Origin: Bizionia sp.
GTDB taxonomy: Bacteria; Bacteroidota; Bacteroidia; Flavobacteriales; Flavobacteriaceae
Direction: 5' to 3'
DNA: 64,000 bases
Assembly (NCBI GenBank): GCA_020631395.1
Contig: JAHDHI010000012.1
Span: forward strand, 1 to 64,000
The position numbers and the translations under genes were made by a program. Under the pieces are notes generated by a model. That model searched no databases and had not been told where the DNA came from. It saw nothing but the letters and a program-made list of their open reading frames with translations. Of this stretch, positions 28,088 to 37,231 are shown piece by piece. Each line of letters starts with the position of its first letter. The stretch's first letter is position 1.

Positions 28088-28447
28088 TCAATCTTTGGCT
28101 CTTACCAGTTTTCCTAGGAAATAAGAGATTAAAATGATGGGAATAGCCGTGACAGACAACCCCATGTCATGCCCAGCTTGCTGATGTGCAGCAGTAGCCA
28201 AAATGACATCGAAGAACATTCCCGCATATGCCCATTCCGTGAGCCAATTGCTTTTACGCCATAAAATCATCATAACTCCCAATACTTTTAAAATGGCGAG
28301 AGGAATTACGATGTAAGTTGGGTAATTCAACATCTCAAAATAGTCTTTTACCATTTCTACGTTGGAAAAGTACATGTTGGCGGAATACAACATTATGAGG
28401 CAAAGAGCAATCGTGGCAAGCCAATAGATGACCTTTTGAATTCTCAT
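28088..28447 (-). CDS. DoxX family membrane protein
   Basis: 119 residues with four predicted helices (VIYWLATIALCLIMLYSANMYF, YIVIPLAILKVLGVMMIL, EWAYAGMFFDVILATAAH, VTAIPIILISYFLG), the DoxX-like topology. Function in flavobacteria is not known. It is 2 nt from the preceding co-directional gene. Confidence 0.8.
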   Translation of the reverse strand: MRIQKVIYWLATIALCLIMLYSANMYFSNVEMVKDYFEMLNYPTYIVIPLAILKVLGVMMILWRKSNWLTEWAYAGMFFDVILATAAHQQAGHDMGLSVTAIPIILISYFLGKLVRAKD

Positions 28448-28449
28448 GC

Positions 28450-29175
28450 CTAATTGAATTTGGCTTCTAGGATTTCCATGAATCGCGTTTCGTAATCTTC
28501 CTTCCCTTCCCAGTTGTTGTAATCTGGCTTTATGATGTGCTTGATTAATTGGGATGCTTCATTGTATGAGCTGGAAGTGTTCAATTGGGACAATACACGG
28601 TCGTAGTCTTCGCTTTTTCCTTCAAATAGATGTTTGATGAAAGCCAACTTGTCATTCAATCCAATGGACAATCCGGATTTCAATTTGTCATTGAGTGATT
28701 TTTTTTCGTCTTCGACTTTAATGTCCGATAGCTTTTCAAAGACTGGAATGTCTTTGAAATCGGCGGTGATGTCCTCAAAATCATTTTTATGCTTTGGCTT
28801 TGTAGCATTGAACAACTCATCGACTTCTTGTGTTTCTTCGGGCATTTGGGCAACAATGTCCTTGATTTTCTCCATTACGGGTTCTGTGAGTTCTTCATTT
28901 TCATTGTCATCCAAGTTCACGTATGTCTTGTTTTCGACTTCTATGTTGTCACTCACCTTGTTGTTGAAAGCTGCATCCAACATTCCAAAGAACGAGGAAT
29001 CGTCACCTATCGTAGGTAGGTCGTCTTCAAAATTTTCCTGGGCAAATTTCAAGACGGTCAACTTCTCATATAGGGCAGCAACTTCAGTATGCATTTTATT
29101 GATATCCTCTTTTCCTCTTAATTTTAGAATCCTATGGGCAATGCTCATCAATTCCGATTCTAACTTCTTCTTCAT
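28450..29175 (-). CDS. Acidic, soluble hypothetical protein
   Basis: 241 residues without signal or membrane segments. A helical N-terminus (about 1-50) and a low-complexity acidic middle (about 80-160) lead to a structured C-terminus (about 165-241: LNDKLAFIKHLFEGKSEDYDRVLSQLNTSSSYNEASQLIKHIIKPDYNNWEGKEDYETRFMEILEAKF). That pattern occurs in flavobacterial proteins of unknown function. Divergent from tdk. Confidence 0.75.
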   Translation of the reverse strand: MKKKLESELMSIAHRILKLRGKEDINKMHTEVAALYEKLTVLKFAQENFEDDLPTIGDDSSFFGMLDAAFNNKVSDNIEVENKTYVNLDDNENEELTEPVMEKIKDIVAQMPEETQEVDELFNATKPKHKNDFEDITADFKDIPVFEKLSDIKVEDEKKSLNDKLKSGLSIGLNDKLAFIKHLFEGKSEDYDRVLSQLNTSSSYNEASQLIKHIIKPDYNNWEGKEDYETRFMEILEAKFN

Positions 29176-29291
29176 AAACTAAAATTTTATAATTTTTAAA
29201 TTTAATGCAATTTAGCCTTTTGATTTTTAATAAATTTGACCCACCTTTATAGACAATAAAGGAGATTTCATTATAGTGCTAAAATTACAAA

Positions 29292-29939
29292 ATGTTTCTT
29301 GAAAATACAGTAAATCAAAAAGAACAATTTGGTTGGATTGAAGTTATTTGCGGTTCAATGTTCTCTGGTAAAACGGAAGAGTTGATTCGTAGGCTCAAAC
29401 GAGCGCAATTCGCAAAACAAAAAGTGGAGATATTCAAACCTACCATAGATGTCCGTTATGATGATGAAATGGTGGTCTCTCACGATGCAAACGAGATTCG
29501 TTCCACTCCAGTTCCAGCAGCAGCAAACATACCAATATTGGCAGATGGTTGTGACGTCGTAGGCATAGATGAAGCTCAATTTTTCGATGATGAGATCGTA
29601 CGTGTTTGCAATGATTTGGCAAACAAGGGCGTCCGTGTCATCGTAGCTGGATTGGATATGGATTTCAAAGGGAATCCCTTTGGTCCAATGCCCTATTTGA
29701 TGGCTACAGCCGAATATGTCACCAAGGTGCATGCGGTTTGTACGCGAACAGGCAATTTGGCACAGTTCAGCTATAGAAAGACGAAAAGCGAAGACCTCGT
29801 CCTGTTGGGAGAAACTGAAGAGTACGAACCCCTGAGCCGTGCAGCATATTACAAGGCAACGATGCGGGAGAAGATAAGAAAGATGAAAGTGAATGATGCA
29901 GAAGAAATAAGACCAAAACCCAAAGAACCCAATGCTTAA
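29292..29939 (+). CDS. tdk: Thymidine kinase
   Basis: 215 residues, type II thymidine kinase. P-loop [11 protein letters not shown] (about 21-31), DEAQFF (about 93-98) with the catalytic Glu, lasso region with [31 protein letters not shown], and the C-terminal zinc/thymidine segment. A second zinc CxxC pair is not obvious: one side is C-T-R-T and the usual later pair is absent. It overlaps alr by 8 nt. Confidence 0.95.
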   Translation: MFLENTVNQKEQFGWIEVICGSMFSGKTEELIRRLKRAQFAKQKVEIFKPTIDVRYDDEMVVSHDANEIRSTPVPAAANIPILADGCDVVGIDEAQFFDDEIVRVCNDLANKGVRVIVAGLDMDFKGNPFGPMPYLMATAEYVTKVHAVCTRTGNLAQFSYRKTKSEDLVLLGETEEYEPLSRAAYYKATMREKIRKMKVNDAEEIRPKPKEPNA

Positions 29940-31038
29940 AGCGCAAGAAACAGTTTTAGAGATAGATTTAAAAGCGCTTAAACACAATCTCGAGTTCATT
30001 AAATCCAAACTTGAAGAGAACACCAAATGTTTAGCTGTCGTCAAGGCATTTGCCTATGGTAGCGATGCCGTCGAGGTAGCCAAATGCTTGGAAACATTGA
30101 ATGTCGATTATTTTGCAGTGGCCTATGTGAATGAAGGAGTCGCGCTTCGGGATGCGGGAATTACACGCCCAATTTTGGTTTTGCATCCACAAGTTTTCAA
30201 TATTGGGGCTTTGATGGATCGAAATCTGGAACCCAGTTTGTATTCCCATCGTATCTTGGACATTTTCATCGATGAAGCAAAAAAACGCAATCAAAAAAAA
30301 TATCCAATACACATCAAGTTCAATACAGGGTTAAATAGATTGGGATTCAAGGAAAAAGACATTGACTCAATTGTTTCCAAACTCGAAGACAATGCTTCTG
30401 TCAAGGTAAAATCCATTTTCTCTCACTTGGCCGCCAGCGAAGACAATACCGAAAGGGATTTTACAAATGGCCAAATTGTGTCCTTCAAAGCAATTTCCAA
30501 ACAAATGATAGATGGCTTGGGGTACAGACCAATGCTACACCAATGCAATACGTCGGGCATCATGAACTACCCTGAAGCTCATTTCGACATGGTAAGGAGT
30601 GGAATAGGGCTGTATGGCTTTGGGAACAATCCGGAAATTAACAGGAACTTAAAACCAATAGCCACCTTAAAAACGGTGATTTCTCAAATACACACTTTGA
30701 ACATAGGTGATAGTTTGGGATACAATAGAGCATTTGTAGCGGATGGGATTACAAGAACTGCAACATTGCCAATAGGACATGCAGATGGGATTGGTAGGCA
30801 GTATGGAAATGAAAAGGGGTTTGTAACCATAAATGGTCAAAAGGCTAGCATCCTAGGTAATGTTTGCATGGATATGATTATGGTGGATGTTACAAATATT
30901 GCCTGTATGGAAGGTGATGAGGTAGTGATTTTTGGCCAAAAAAATACAGCCGAGCATTTAGCTGAAAATGTAGATTCCATTTCTTATGAGTTGCTAACAG
31001 CGGTATCTCGGCGTGTAAAACGAACATTTAATCGATAA
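29932..31038 (+). CDS. alr: Alanine racemase
   Basis: 368 residues. PLP lysine in [18 protein letters not shown] (Lys39 region), catalytic tyrosine in [10 protein letters not shown], and the [24 protein letters not shown] segment. Makes D-alanine for peptidoglycan in the cytosol. Start ATG inside the end of tdk; the two form an operon. Confidence 0.96.
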   Translation: MLKAQETVLEIDLKALKHNLEFIKSKLEENTKCLAVVKAFAYGSDAVEVAKCLETLNVDYFAVAYVNEGVALRDAGITRPILVLHPQVFNIGALMDRNLEPSLYSHRILDIFIDEAKKRNQKKYPIHIKFNTGLNRLGFKEKDIDSIVSKLEDNASVKVKSIFSHLAASEDNTERDFTNGQIVSFKAISKQMIDGLGYRPMLHQCNTSGIMNYPEAHFDMVRSGIGLYGFGNNPEINRNLKPIATLKTVISQIHTLNIGDSLGYNRAFVADGITRTATLPIGHADGIGRQYGNEKGFVTINGQKASILGNVCMDMIMVDVTNIACMEGDEVVIFGQKNTAEHLAENVDSISYELLTAVSRRVKRTFNR

Positions 31039-31132
31039 TTTGTTGCTTATTTTTCTTTCCAATCTAAAATTGTGTCCAAATTTTGAGTAAATTAGGAGTT
31101 ATTATTAACTAACTATAAAATAATTTAAGATT

Positions 31133-31540
31133 ATGTTTAAAGAATTTAAAGATTTCATTATGACGGGAAATGTCATAGATTTGGCTGTAGCTGTATTGTT
31201 GGCTGGAGCAATGGGACTTGTGGTAAATGGCTTTGTCGCCGACATCATGATGCCAATTGTAGGACATTTTGCTGGAGGGTTGGATTTTGCCGATATGAAA
31301 ATGGTCTTGGATGAAGCAGTAATTGCTGCTGACGGAACTGTTACAAAAGGCGAAAATGCAATTATGTACGGTAAATGGGTTAACGCCATCATTAACTTAA
31401 TAATAGTAGGATTTGTTCTATTTATGATCGTCAAGGCATATAACAAAACAAAAAAGCCAGCAGTAGTGGAAGAAGCTGCGCCAGCTGGACCATCGGACAA
31501 TGATCTTTTAAAAGAAATTAGAGATGCTTTAAAGAAGTAG
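31133..31540 (+). CDS. mscL: Large-conductance mechanosensitive channel
   Basis: 135 residues with the MscL N-terminus FKEFKDFIMTGNVIDLAVAVLLAGAMGLVVNGFVADIMMPIVGHFAGG, a second helix (IINLIIVGFVLFMIVKAYN) and a helical C-terminal bundle (DNDLLKEIRDALKK). Acts as an osmotic safety valve in the inner membrane. Followed by a strong terminator. Confidence 0.96.
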   Translation: MFKEFKDFIMTGNVIDLAVAVLLAGAMGLVVNGFVADIMMPIVGHFAGGLDFADMKMVLDEAVIAADGTVTKGENAIMYGKWVNAIINLIIVGFVLFMIVKAYNKTKKPAVVEEAAPAGPSDNDLLKEIRDALKK

Positions 31541-31563
31541 TCTTTAAATTCAAAATAAAAAAC

Positions 31564-31601
31564 AAAAACCGATTCCGAATCTATGGAATCGGTTTTTTTT
31601 T
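31564..31601 (+). terminator. Terminator of mscL
   Basis: Arms aaaaaccgattcc and ggaatcggttttt form a 13-bp stem, followed by a T run. Confidence 0.85.
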
Positions 31602-31659
31602 GGCATAAACTTTATGAAAAAAACAATGTCTTTTTTAATTTAAATAGATATAAATACTA

Positions 31660-31667
31660 TAATTTTG
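31660..31667 (+). promoter_or_regulatory. -7 box of asd
   Basis: TAATTTTG fits TAnnTTTG, 33 nt before the asd ATG. Confidence 0.5.
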
Positions 31668-31699
31668 CCCTAGTTACAATAACAAAAGAATAATTTAAA

Positions 31700-32689
31700 A
31701 TGAAAGTAGCAGTAGTTGGCGTCACAGGTATGGTTGGAGAAGTGATGCGTACGGTTCTAGAAGAACGTAATTTTCCAATAACAGAATTCATTCCAGTTGC
31801 TTCCCCGCGATCGGTAGGAAAAAAGGTAGCGTTTAAAAACAAAGACTATACTGTGGTAAGTATGGAAGATGCCATAGCAATGCGTCCTGACATCGCTTTG
31901 TTTTCGGCAGGAGGGAACACCTCTTTAGAGTGGGCTCCAAAATTTGCTGAAGCAGGGACCACGGTAATTGACAATTCTTCAGCTTGGAGAATGGATCATG
32001 ACAAGAAGTTGGTTGTGCCAGAAATCAATGCAAAGGAACTTACCAAAGACGATAAGATCATTGCGAATCCGAATTGCTCGACCATTCAAATGGTAATGGC
32101 ATTGGCTCCACTGCATAAAAAATACAAGACAAAACGCATTGTCGTCTCTACTTATCAATCCATTTCCGGTACGGGAGTGAAAGCAATGCAACAGTTGGAG
32201 AATGAATTGGCCGGAGTAAAGGGTGAAATGGCCTATCCTTATCCAATTCATAAGAATGCAATTCCTCACTGTGATGTGTTCGAAGAGAATGGCTATACCA
32301 AAGAGGAGATGAAATTGGTTCGTGAAACACAAAAGATTCTGGACGACAAAACGATAGCTGTTACTGCTACAGCGGTTCGCATTCCTACATCAGGCGGACA
32401 TAGTGAAGCTGTAAACGTGGAGTTTGAATATGATTTCGATTTAAATGAAGTACGTCAATTGCTAAGTCAAACAGAAGGAGTGATCGTACAAGACAACATA
32501 GACGTAAATACTTACCCGATGCCCATATACGCAAATGGAAAAGACGATGTATTCGTGGGACGCATTCGTAGAGATGGATCTCAACCCAATACATTGAATA
32601 TGTGGGTCGTGAGCGATAATTTGCGAAAAGGAGCAGCGACAAACACGGTGCAAATCGCAGAATACTTGGTGGAAAATAACTTAGTGTAG
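31700..32689 (+). CDS. asd: Aspartate-semialdehyde dehydrogenase
   Basis: 329 residues. NADP-binding VVGVTGMVGEVMRTVLEERNFP (4-25), catalytic cysteine in NPNCSTIQMVMALAPL (about 128-143) and a conserved histidine in RIPTSGGHSEAVN. Converts aspartyl phosphate to the semialdehyde for lysine/DAP, threonine and methionine synthesis. Monocistronic, with its own promoter and terminator. Confidence 0.96.
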   Translation: MKVAVVGVTGMVGEVMRTVLEERNFPITEFIPVASPRSVGKKVAFKNKDYTVVSMEDAIAMRPDIALFSAGGNTSLEWAPKFAEAGTTVIDNSSAWRMDHDKKLVVPEINAKELTKDDKIIANPNCSTIQMVMALAPLHKKYKTKRIVVSTYQSISGTGVKAMQQLENELAGVKGEMAYPYPIHKNAIPHCDVFEENGYTKEEMKLVRETQKILDDKTIAVTATAVRIPTSGGHSEAVNVEFEYDFDLNEVRQLLSQTEGVIVQDNIDVNTYPMPIYANGKDDVFVGRIRRDGSQPNTLNMWVVSDNLRKGAATNTVQIAEYLVENNLV

Positions 32690-32713
32690 AGGAATAGACA
32701 AACACCTCTCTTG

Positions 32714-32754
32714 AAAAAAGCTCTTATATCGTGGATATAAGAGCTTTTTTTATT
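32714..32754 (+). terminator. Terminator of asd
   Basis: Perfect 16-bp stem (arms 32714-32729 and 32735-32750) around a 5-nt loop, followed by T-rich DNA. Confidence 0.85.
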
Positions 32755-32786
32755 TTACTTTTATGGTAACCAAAAACAATGATACA

Positions 32787-34958
32787 ATGAAAAAAATAGC
32801 ACTTTGCTTATTAACACTTTCAATTATTATGTCTTGTAAAGAAGAGCAAAACCAAAACCAAAAAAAAGAAATAGCAGTCACTTATCCGGAAACCAAGAAG
32901 GTGGATACCATTACCAATTACTTTGGAACGGAAGTGAAGGATCCTTACAGATGGTTGGAAGATGATAGAAGTAAGGAAACCGAAGCTTGGGTAAGCAAGC
33001 AGAATGAAGCTACTTTCGGCTATTTGGACAACATACCATATCGCAACGAATTGAAGGAACGTTTATCCAAGTTGTGGAACTATGAAAAAATAGGAGCGCC
33101 GTTCAAAGAAGGTGAATATACCTATTTCTATAAGAATGATGGCTTGCAAAATCAATATGTGATCTATAGATATAAAATAGGAGAGGATTCTAGCACGGCA
33201 ACTGTGTTTCTGGATCCTAACACGTTCAATGAAGAAGGAACCATTTCCTTGGGAGGGGCTAGCTTTTCAAAAGACGGAAAGACTTTGGCGTATTCCATAT
33301 CGGAAGGAGGAAGTGATTGGCGTAAGGTTTTAATCATGAATACGGAAACCAAGGAGATTGTTGAAGATACATTGGTCGACATCAAGTTCAGTGGGATGTC
33401 TTGGTACAAGAATGAAGGATTTTACTATTCCAGCTACGACAAACCAAAAGGGAGTGAGCTATCAGCAAAAACGGACCAACACAAAGTGTATTACCACAAA
33501 TTGGGAACCTCTCAAAAAGAAGATGCTTTAATCTATGGTGGTACACCAGAGGAAAAACATAGGTACATCTATGGACAAGTAACGGAAGATGATCGTTATT
33601 TGTTGATCTCGCCCCGAGTATCGACTTCAGGGAACAAGTTGTACATAAAGGATCTGACGATTGACGATTCACCATTGGTGGAAATAGTGGGGCATACGGA
33701 TAGCGACACATACGTCATTGAAAATAGTGGAAGCAAACTGTATTTGGTAACCAATTTGAATGCGCCGAATCAAAAAATAGTAACGGTAGATGCTTCCAAT
33801 CCAACACCGGAACACTGGGTAGATTTCATTCCTGAAACAGAAAACGTATTGAGTCCATCCACAGGAGGTGGATATTTCTTCGCGGAATACATGGTAGATG
33901 CCGTTTCAAAAGTACTTCAGTACGACTACGATGGGAAGTTGATTCGAGAGGTGAAATTACCAGGAGTGGGAAGTGCAGGTGGATTTGGTGCCAAGAAGGA
34001 AGACAAGGAATTGTACTATTCGTTTACAAACTATGTGACACCGGGAAGTATCTATAAGTATGACATAGCAGAAGGAACATCAGAACTGTTTCGTACGCCG
34101 AAGATAGACTTCAATTCAGAGAATTATGAGAGCAAGCAGGTTTTTTACAATTCCAAGGATGGAACGAAAGTACCAATGATCATTACCTACAAAAAGGGGT
34201 TGGAACTCAATGGGAAGAATCCGACGATTCTTTATGGTTATGGAGGCTTCAATGTGAGTTTAACGCCTGTATTCAGCATAGCAAATGCCGTTTGGATGGA
34301 GCAAGGAGGTGTCTATGCCGTTCCAAACCTCCGTGGAGGAGGGGAATACGGGAAAAAATGGCATGATGCCGGGACGCAGTTGAAGAAGCAAAATGTTTTC
34401 GATGATTTCATCGCAGCTGCGGAATATTTGATAGACAACAAATATACCTCTTCCGACTATTTGGCGATTCGAGGAGGATCCAATGGGGGATTGTTGGTTG
34501 GAGCGACAATGACACAGCGTCCGGAATTGATGAAGGTGGCATTGCCAGCCGTTGGTGTTTTGGACATGTTGCGTTACCATACCTTTACAGCTGGTGCTGG
34601 TTGGGCCTATGACTATGGTACGGCAGATGACAACAAGGAGATGTTCGAGTATTTAAAGGGATATTCGCCAGTGCATAACGTAAAACCCGGAGTAAAATAT
34701 CCAGCGACAATGGTAACGACAGGAGATCATGACGATCGCGTGGTGCCAGCACATAGTTTTAAGTTTGCAGCCGAATTGCAGGACAAGCAAACAGGAAAGA
34801 ATCCAACGCTTATTCGTATCGAGACGGATGCAGGTCATGGAGCTGGAACACCAGTTACAAAAACCATAGAGCAATATGCGGACATTTATGGCTTTACCCT
34901 ATTCAATATGGGGTTTGATGTATTGCCAAGCAAGATGAAAGATGAATTCAAAGATTAA
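32787..34958 (+). CDS. Prolyl oligopeptidase family serine peptidase (lipoprotein)
   Basis: 723 residues from the ATG at 32787, which begins a lipoprotein signal ([17 protein letters not shown]). The upstream ATG at 32763 would add eight polar residues before the signal and is rejected. Beta-propeller about 80-420; catalytic alpha/beta-hydrolase about 440-700 with Ser in [12 protein letters not shown], Asp in [10 protein letters not shown] and His in DAGHGAGTP. Cleaves proline-containing peptides in the periplasm. Confidence 0.94.
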   Translation: MKKIALCLLTLSIIMSCKEEQNQNQKKEIAVTYPETKKVDTITNYFGTEVKDPYRWLEDDRSKETEAWVSKQNEATFGYLDNIPYRNELKERLSKLWNYEKIGAPFKEGEYTYFYKNDGLQNQYVIYRYKIGEDSSTATVFLDPNTFNEEGTISLGGASFSKDGKTLAYSISEGGSDWRKVLIMNTETKEIVEDTLVDIKFSGMSWYKNEGFYYSSYDKPKGSELSAKTDQHKVYYHKLGTSQKEDALIYGGTPEEKHRYIYGQVTEDDRYLLISPRVSTSGNKLYIKDLTIDDSPLVEIVGHTDSDTYVIENSGSKLYLVTNLNAPNQKIVTVDASNPTPEHWVDFIPETENVLSPSTGGGYFFAEYMVDAVSKVLQYDYDGKLIREVKLPGVGSAGGFGAKKEDKELYYSFTNYVTPGSIYKYDIAEGTSELFRTPKIDFNSENYESKQVFYNSKDGTKVPMIITYKKGLELNGKNPTILYGYGGFNVSLTPVFSIANAVWMEQGGVYAVPNLRGGGEYGKKWHDAGTQLKKQNVFDDFIAAAEYLIDNKYTSSDYLAIRGGSNGGLLVGATMTQRPELMKVALPAVGVLDMLRYHTFTAGAGWAYDYGTADDNKEMFEYLKGYSPVHNVKPGVKYPATMVTTGDHDDRVVPAHSFKFAAELQDKQTGKNPTLIRIETDAGHGAGTPVTKTIEQYADIYGFTLFNMGFDVLPSKMKDEFKD

Positions 34959-35009
34959 CTTCAGTGTTTTCAAAAAGCACTAATTCGGTTATTAAGGTAA
35001 AGAAACAAT

Positions 35010-35045
35010 AGAAAAAGCCTCATGGTAAAATTTGCCATGAGGCTA
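35010..35045 (-). terminator. Terminator of the outer-membrane barrel gene
   Basis: Arms agcctcatgg and ccatgaggct; read on the minus strand the stem is followed by a T run (35012-35016 complement). It may also stop the upstream plus-strand gene. Confidence 0.7.
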
Positions 35046-35063
35046 AGTGGTGTTGAAAAGATC

Positions 35064-35555
35064 TTACAAATTAAAAGTAGCGCCAAGACTGACGGTAAAC
35101 TGATTGTGTATTTTTTCTGCGGGTGTTAAATTATTAGTGTCGTATTTAGCCAAAGGGGTGTTAAATTCAGTATAGACCCCAAAGCCATCTGTAAAGAAAT
35201 AGCGCATTCCTAAGTGTCCACCAAAATTTTTAAGACCAAAGTTTAAACCTGGATAGATATCAAAATTTTCATCAATGTTTACCACATTCCCCAAGTTTGC
35301 ATTAAAACGTGCTTTAATGTCAAAGCGATCTATGAAATCTGCATTTAGAATTTCATCAATATTTAAAGCATAGGTGGTAGAAAAGCCTAATGAAATATTT
35401 TCGCCAAGACCAAAATCATAACTAGCATTAATCCCCGTTGCATTGTTTTGTATGTTAGCACCTATTTGAAACTTACTATCTTCTTTGCCTTTAAAAGCTT
35501 GGGCGTTAATATATGATACGCTAAATAATGTTACCAGTAAAATTAAATTCTTCAT
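35064..35555 (-). CDS. Small outer-membrane beta-barrel-like protein (DUF6646-like)
   Basis: 163 residues. Signal peptide MKNLILLVTLFSVSYINAQ, then alternating amphipathic strands (KFQIGANIQNNATGINASYDFGLGENISLGFSTTYAL...) ending NQFTVSLGATFNL with a terminal hydrophobic residue, as in 8-stranded barrels. Resembles flavobacterial barrel proteins classed as DUF6646; no known role. Confidence 0.7.
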   Translation of the reverse strand: MKNLILLVTLFSVSYINAQAFKGKEDSKFQIGANIQNNATGINASYDFGLGENISLGFSTTYALNIDEILNADFIDRFDIKARFNANLGNVVNIDENFDIYPGLNFGLKNFGGHLGMRYFFTDGFGVYTEFNTPLAKYDTNNLTPAEKIHNQFTVSLGATFNL

Positions 35556-35755
35556 AATTTGAGTTTAAAATAAAAGAGGACAAAGGTATTATAAGTTTTT
35601 GTATTAAAATAATGAGGAATTTCATATGAATAGCCCTTTGGGTTTTTATTAAACAAAATTCACAATGAGAAGTTTTACGTGTCTCCATAAGTGAAACAAA
35701 AAAAGTAAAGTATGTTATTTGGAATTTATTAAAGTTTATGCGAGTTTTTTTATGC

Positions 35756-35763
35756 TATTTTTG
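35756..35763 (+). promoter_or_regulatory. -7 box of the ABC ATPase gene
   Basis: TATTTTTG, 17 nt ahead of the ATG at 35780, so the leader would be very short. Confidence 0.5.
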
Positions 35764-35779
35764 CAATTCAAACGATTAA

Positions 35780-36691
35780 ATGCTTCAAGTAAAAAACATA
35801 GTTTTTAGCTACGACAAAACAAAGGTTTTAAAAGACCTTTCCTTTGAAGTCGATGCTGGGGAATACCTTGCCGTCATTGGAGAAAGTGGTTCCGGAAAAA
35901 GTACATTGTTAAAAGTGCTTAGAGGCGAATACGATTTAAATGGAGGTCGGATCCTATGGAAAGGGGGAGATATTCTAGGGCCTGAATTCAATCTGGTCGT
36001 TGGTTACGATTTCATGAAATACGTTGCTCAGGAATTTGAGTTGGAACCCTATGTTTCGGTTAAAGAAAACATAGGGCAGCATTTATCCAACTTTTATCCA
36101 GAAGAGAAACAAAGGCGTGTTGCCGAACTATTGGAAGTGGTGGAGTTGTCCGCATTTGCCAAGACCAAGGTGAAACTGCTGAGTGGTGGACAGAAGCAAC
36201 GTGTGGCCCTAGCTAGAGCCATAGCAAAACAACCAGAAATAATCTTGTTGGACGAGCCTTTTAGTCACATCGACAACTTCAAGAAACAATCTCTAAGAAG
36301 AAACCTGTTCAGTTACTTGAAAGAAAAGAATATTGCTTGCATCGTAGCTACTCACGACAAGGAAGATGTGTTGGGTTATGCAGACAAGATGATGGTTTTG
36401 GATCAAAATGAAATAGTTGCCTTGGATTCACCTAAACAGTTGTACGAAGAACCCAAACTTCCTTTGGTCGCTTCCTTTTTTGGAGAGTTCAACATCATTG
36501 ACAATGAGATCGTGTATGCAAATCGGCTGAAGATGGCTGATAGTTCAAATTTAAAGGTTATCGCAAAGCAATCTTATTTTAAAGGGAAGTGTTATTTAAT
36601 TGAAGGTAATGTCGGAGACAGCAGTATTTTCTTTGAACACCATTCAGAAATTAAAAAAGGTGAAACAGTATTTCTGAGGCAAATTGATTAG
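35780..36691 (+). CDS. ABC transporter ATP-binding protein (PotA/FbpC-like)
   Basis: 303 residues. Walker A GESGSGKST (about 34-42), signature LSGGQKQR (about 135-142), Walker B IILLDEPFSHID, H-loop CIVATHDKED. The C-terminal 85 residues resemble a TOBE-type extension (SSNLKVIAKQSYFKGKCYLIEGNVGDSSIFFEHHSEIKKGETVFLRQ). The order is that of PotA/FbpC/ModC ATPases, but no permease or binding protein is adjacent, so the substrate is unknown. Confidence 0.88.
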   Translation: MLQVKNIVFSYDKTKVLKDLSFEVDAGEYLAVIGESGSGKSTLLKVLRGEYDLNGGRILWKGGDILGPEFNLVVGYDFMKYVAQEFELEPYVSVKENIGQHLSNFYPEEKQRRVAELLEVVELSAFAKTKVKLLSGGQKQRVALARAIAKQPEIILLDEPFSHIDNFKKQSLRRNLFSYLKEKNIACIVATHDKEDVLGYADKMMVLDQNEIVALDSPKQLYEEPKLPLVASFFGEFNIIDNEIVYANRLKMADSSNLKVIAKQSYFKGKCYLIEGNVGDSSIFFEHHSEIKKGETVFLRQID

Positions 36692-36752
36692 TGATTGGTC
36701 GACTATCATTATTTAGGAACGTATGTTGAGATTCTTTCTATGTTAATTTACA

Positions 36753-36760
36753 TATCTTTG
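36753..36760 (+). promoter_or_regulatory. -7 box ahead of the S24/S26-like gene
   Basis: TATCTTTG fits TAnnTTTG. The leader of about 80 nt contains the 20-bp hairpin at 36787-36838. Confidence 0.5.
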
Positions 36761-36786
36761 CCCTAGTTCATTGGGATTCTTTTGAG

Positions 36787-36838
36787 AAATTTTGAAGGAT
36801 ATGCAAATCACCATTGACTTGCATATCCTTCAAAATTT
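36787..36838 (+). promoter_or_regulatory. Perfect 20-bp hairpin in the 5' leader
   Basis: Arms at 36787-36806 and 36819-36838 are exact inverted repeats (core aaggatatgcaa / ttgcatatcctt) around a 12-nt loop. The structure ends 6 nt before the ATG of the next gene. It could block ribosome access, mark an RNA processing site or terminate the upstream gene; the weak T tail argues against a simple terminator. Confidence 0.7.
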
Positions 36839-36844
36839 AATATT

Positions 36845-37141
36845 ATGAATTGGAAAATTCAAAAACTACAAAATGGCGAGACCATTGTTTCAAAAGAACC
36901 GGGTAATTCCATGTTGCCATTGTTAAGATCAAAACAACCTGTAAGACTCAAACCCATTCAATGGGAGGATTGCGAAACGGGAGACATTGTTTACTGCAAG
37001 GTTAGAGGTAATTGTTTTACACACCTTGTGAAAGGCAAAAACAACAAGCGGGGATTGTTAATTGGGAACAATCATGGTAGAATTAATGGATGGACAAAAA
37101 ATGTTTATGGAAAGGTAATAGAGATATTGCCAATGTCATAG
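36845..37141 (+). CDS. S24/S26 peptidase-like small protein
   Basis: 98 residues, no membrane anchor. GNSMLPLLRSKQPVRLKP resembles the Ser-Met region of S24/S26 (LexA/signal-peptidase) folds. It is followed by GDIVYCKVRGNCFTHLVKG and GLLIGNNHGRINGWT, the beta-rich core of that fold. A catalytic lysine is not clearly placed (perhaps in HLVKGK). It is too short for a repressor with a DNA-binding domain. It is the first gene of the RNA-repair island, preceded by a strong leader hairpin. Its function is unknown. Confidence 0.65.
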   Translation: MNWKIQKLQNGETIVSKEPGNSMLPLLRSKQPVRLKPIQWEDCETGDIVYCKVRGNCFTHLVKGKNNKRGLLIGNNHGRINGWTKNVYGKVIEILPMS

Positions 37142-37231
37142 ACATTGTTAGAAATAAACAATCAAAACACATATAACTTCATTATTCGACTTCAGTTCAG
37201 GAGAAGTGTCTCGAAATCATATTCAATGAAT

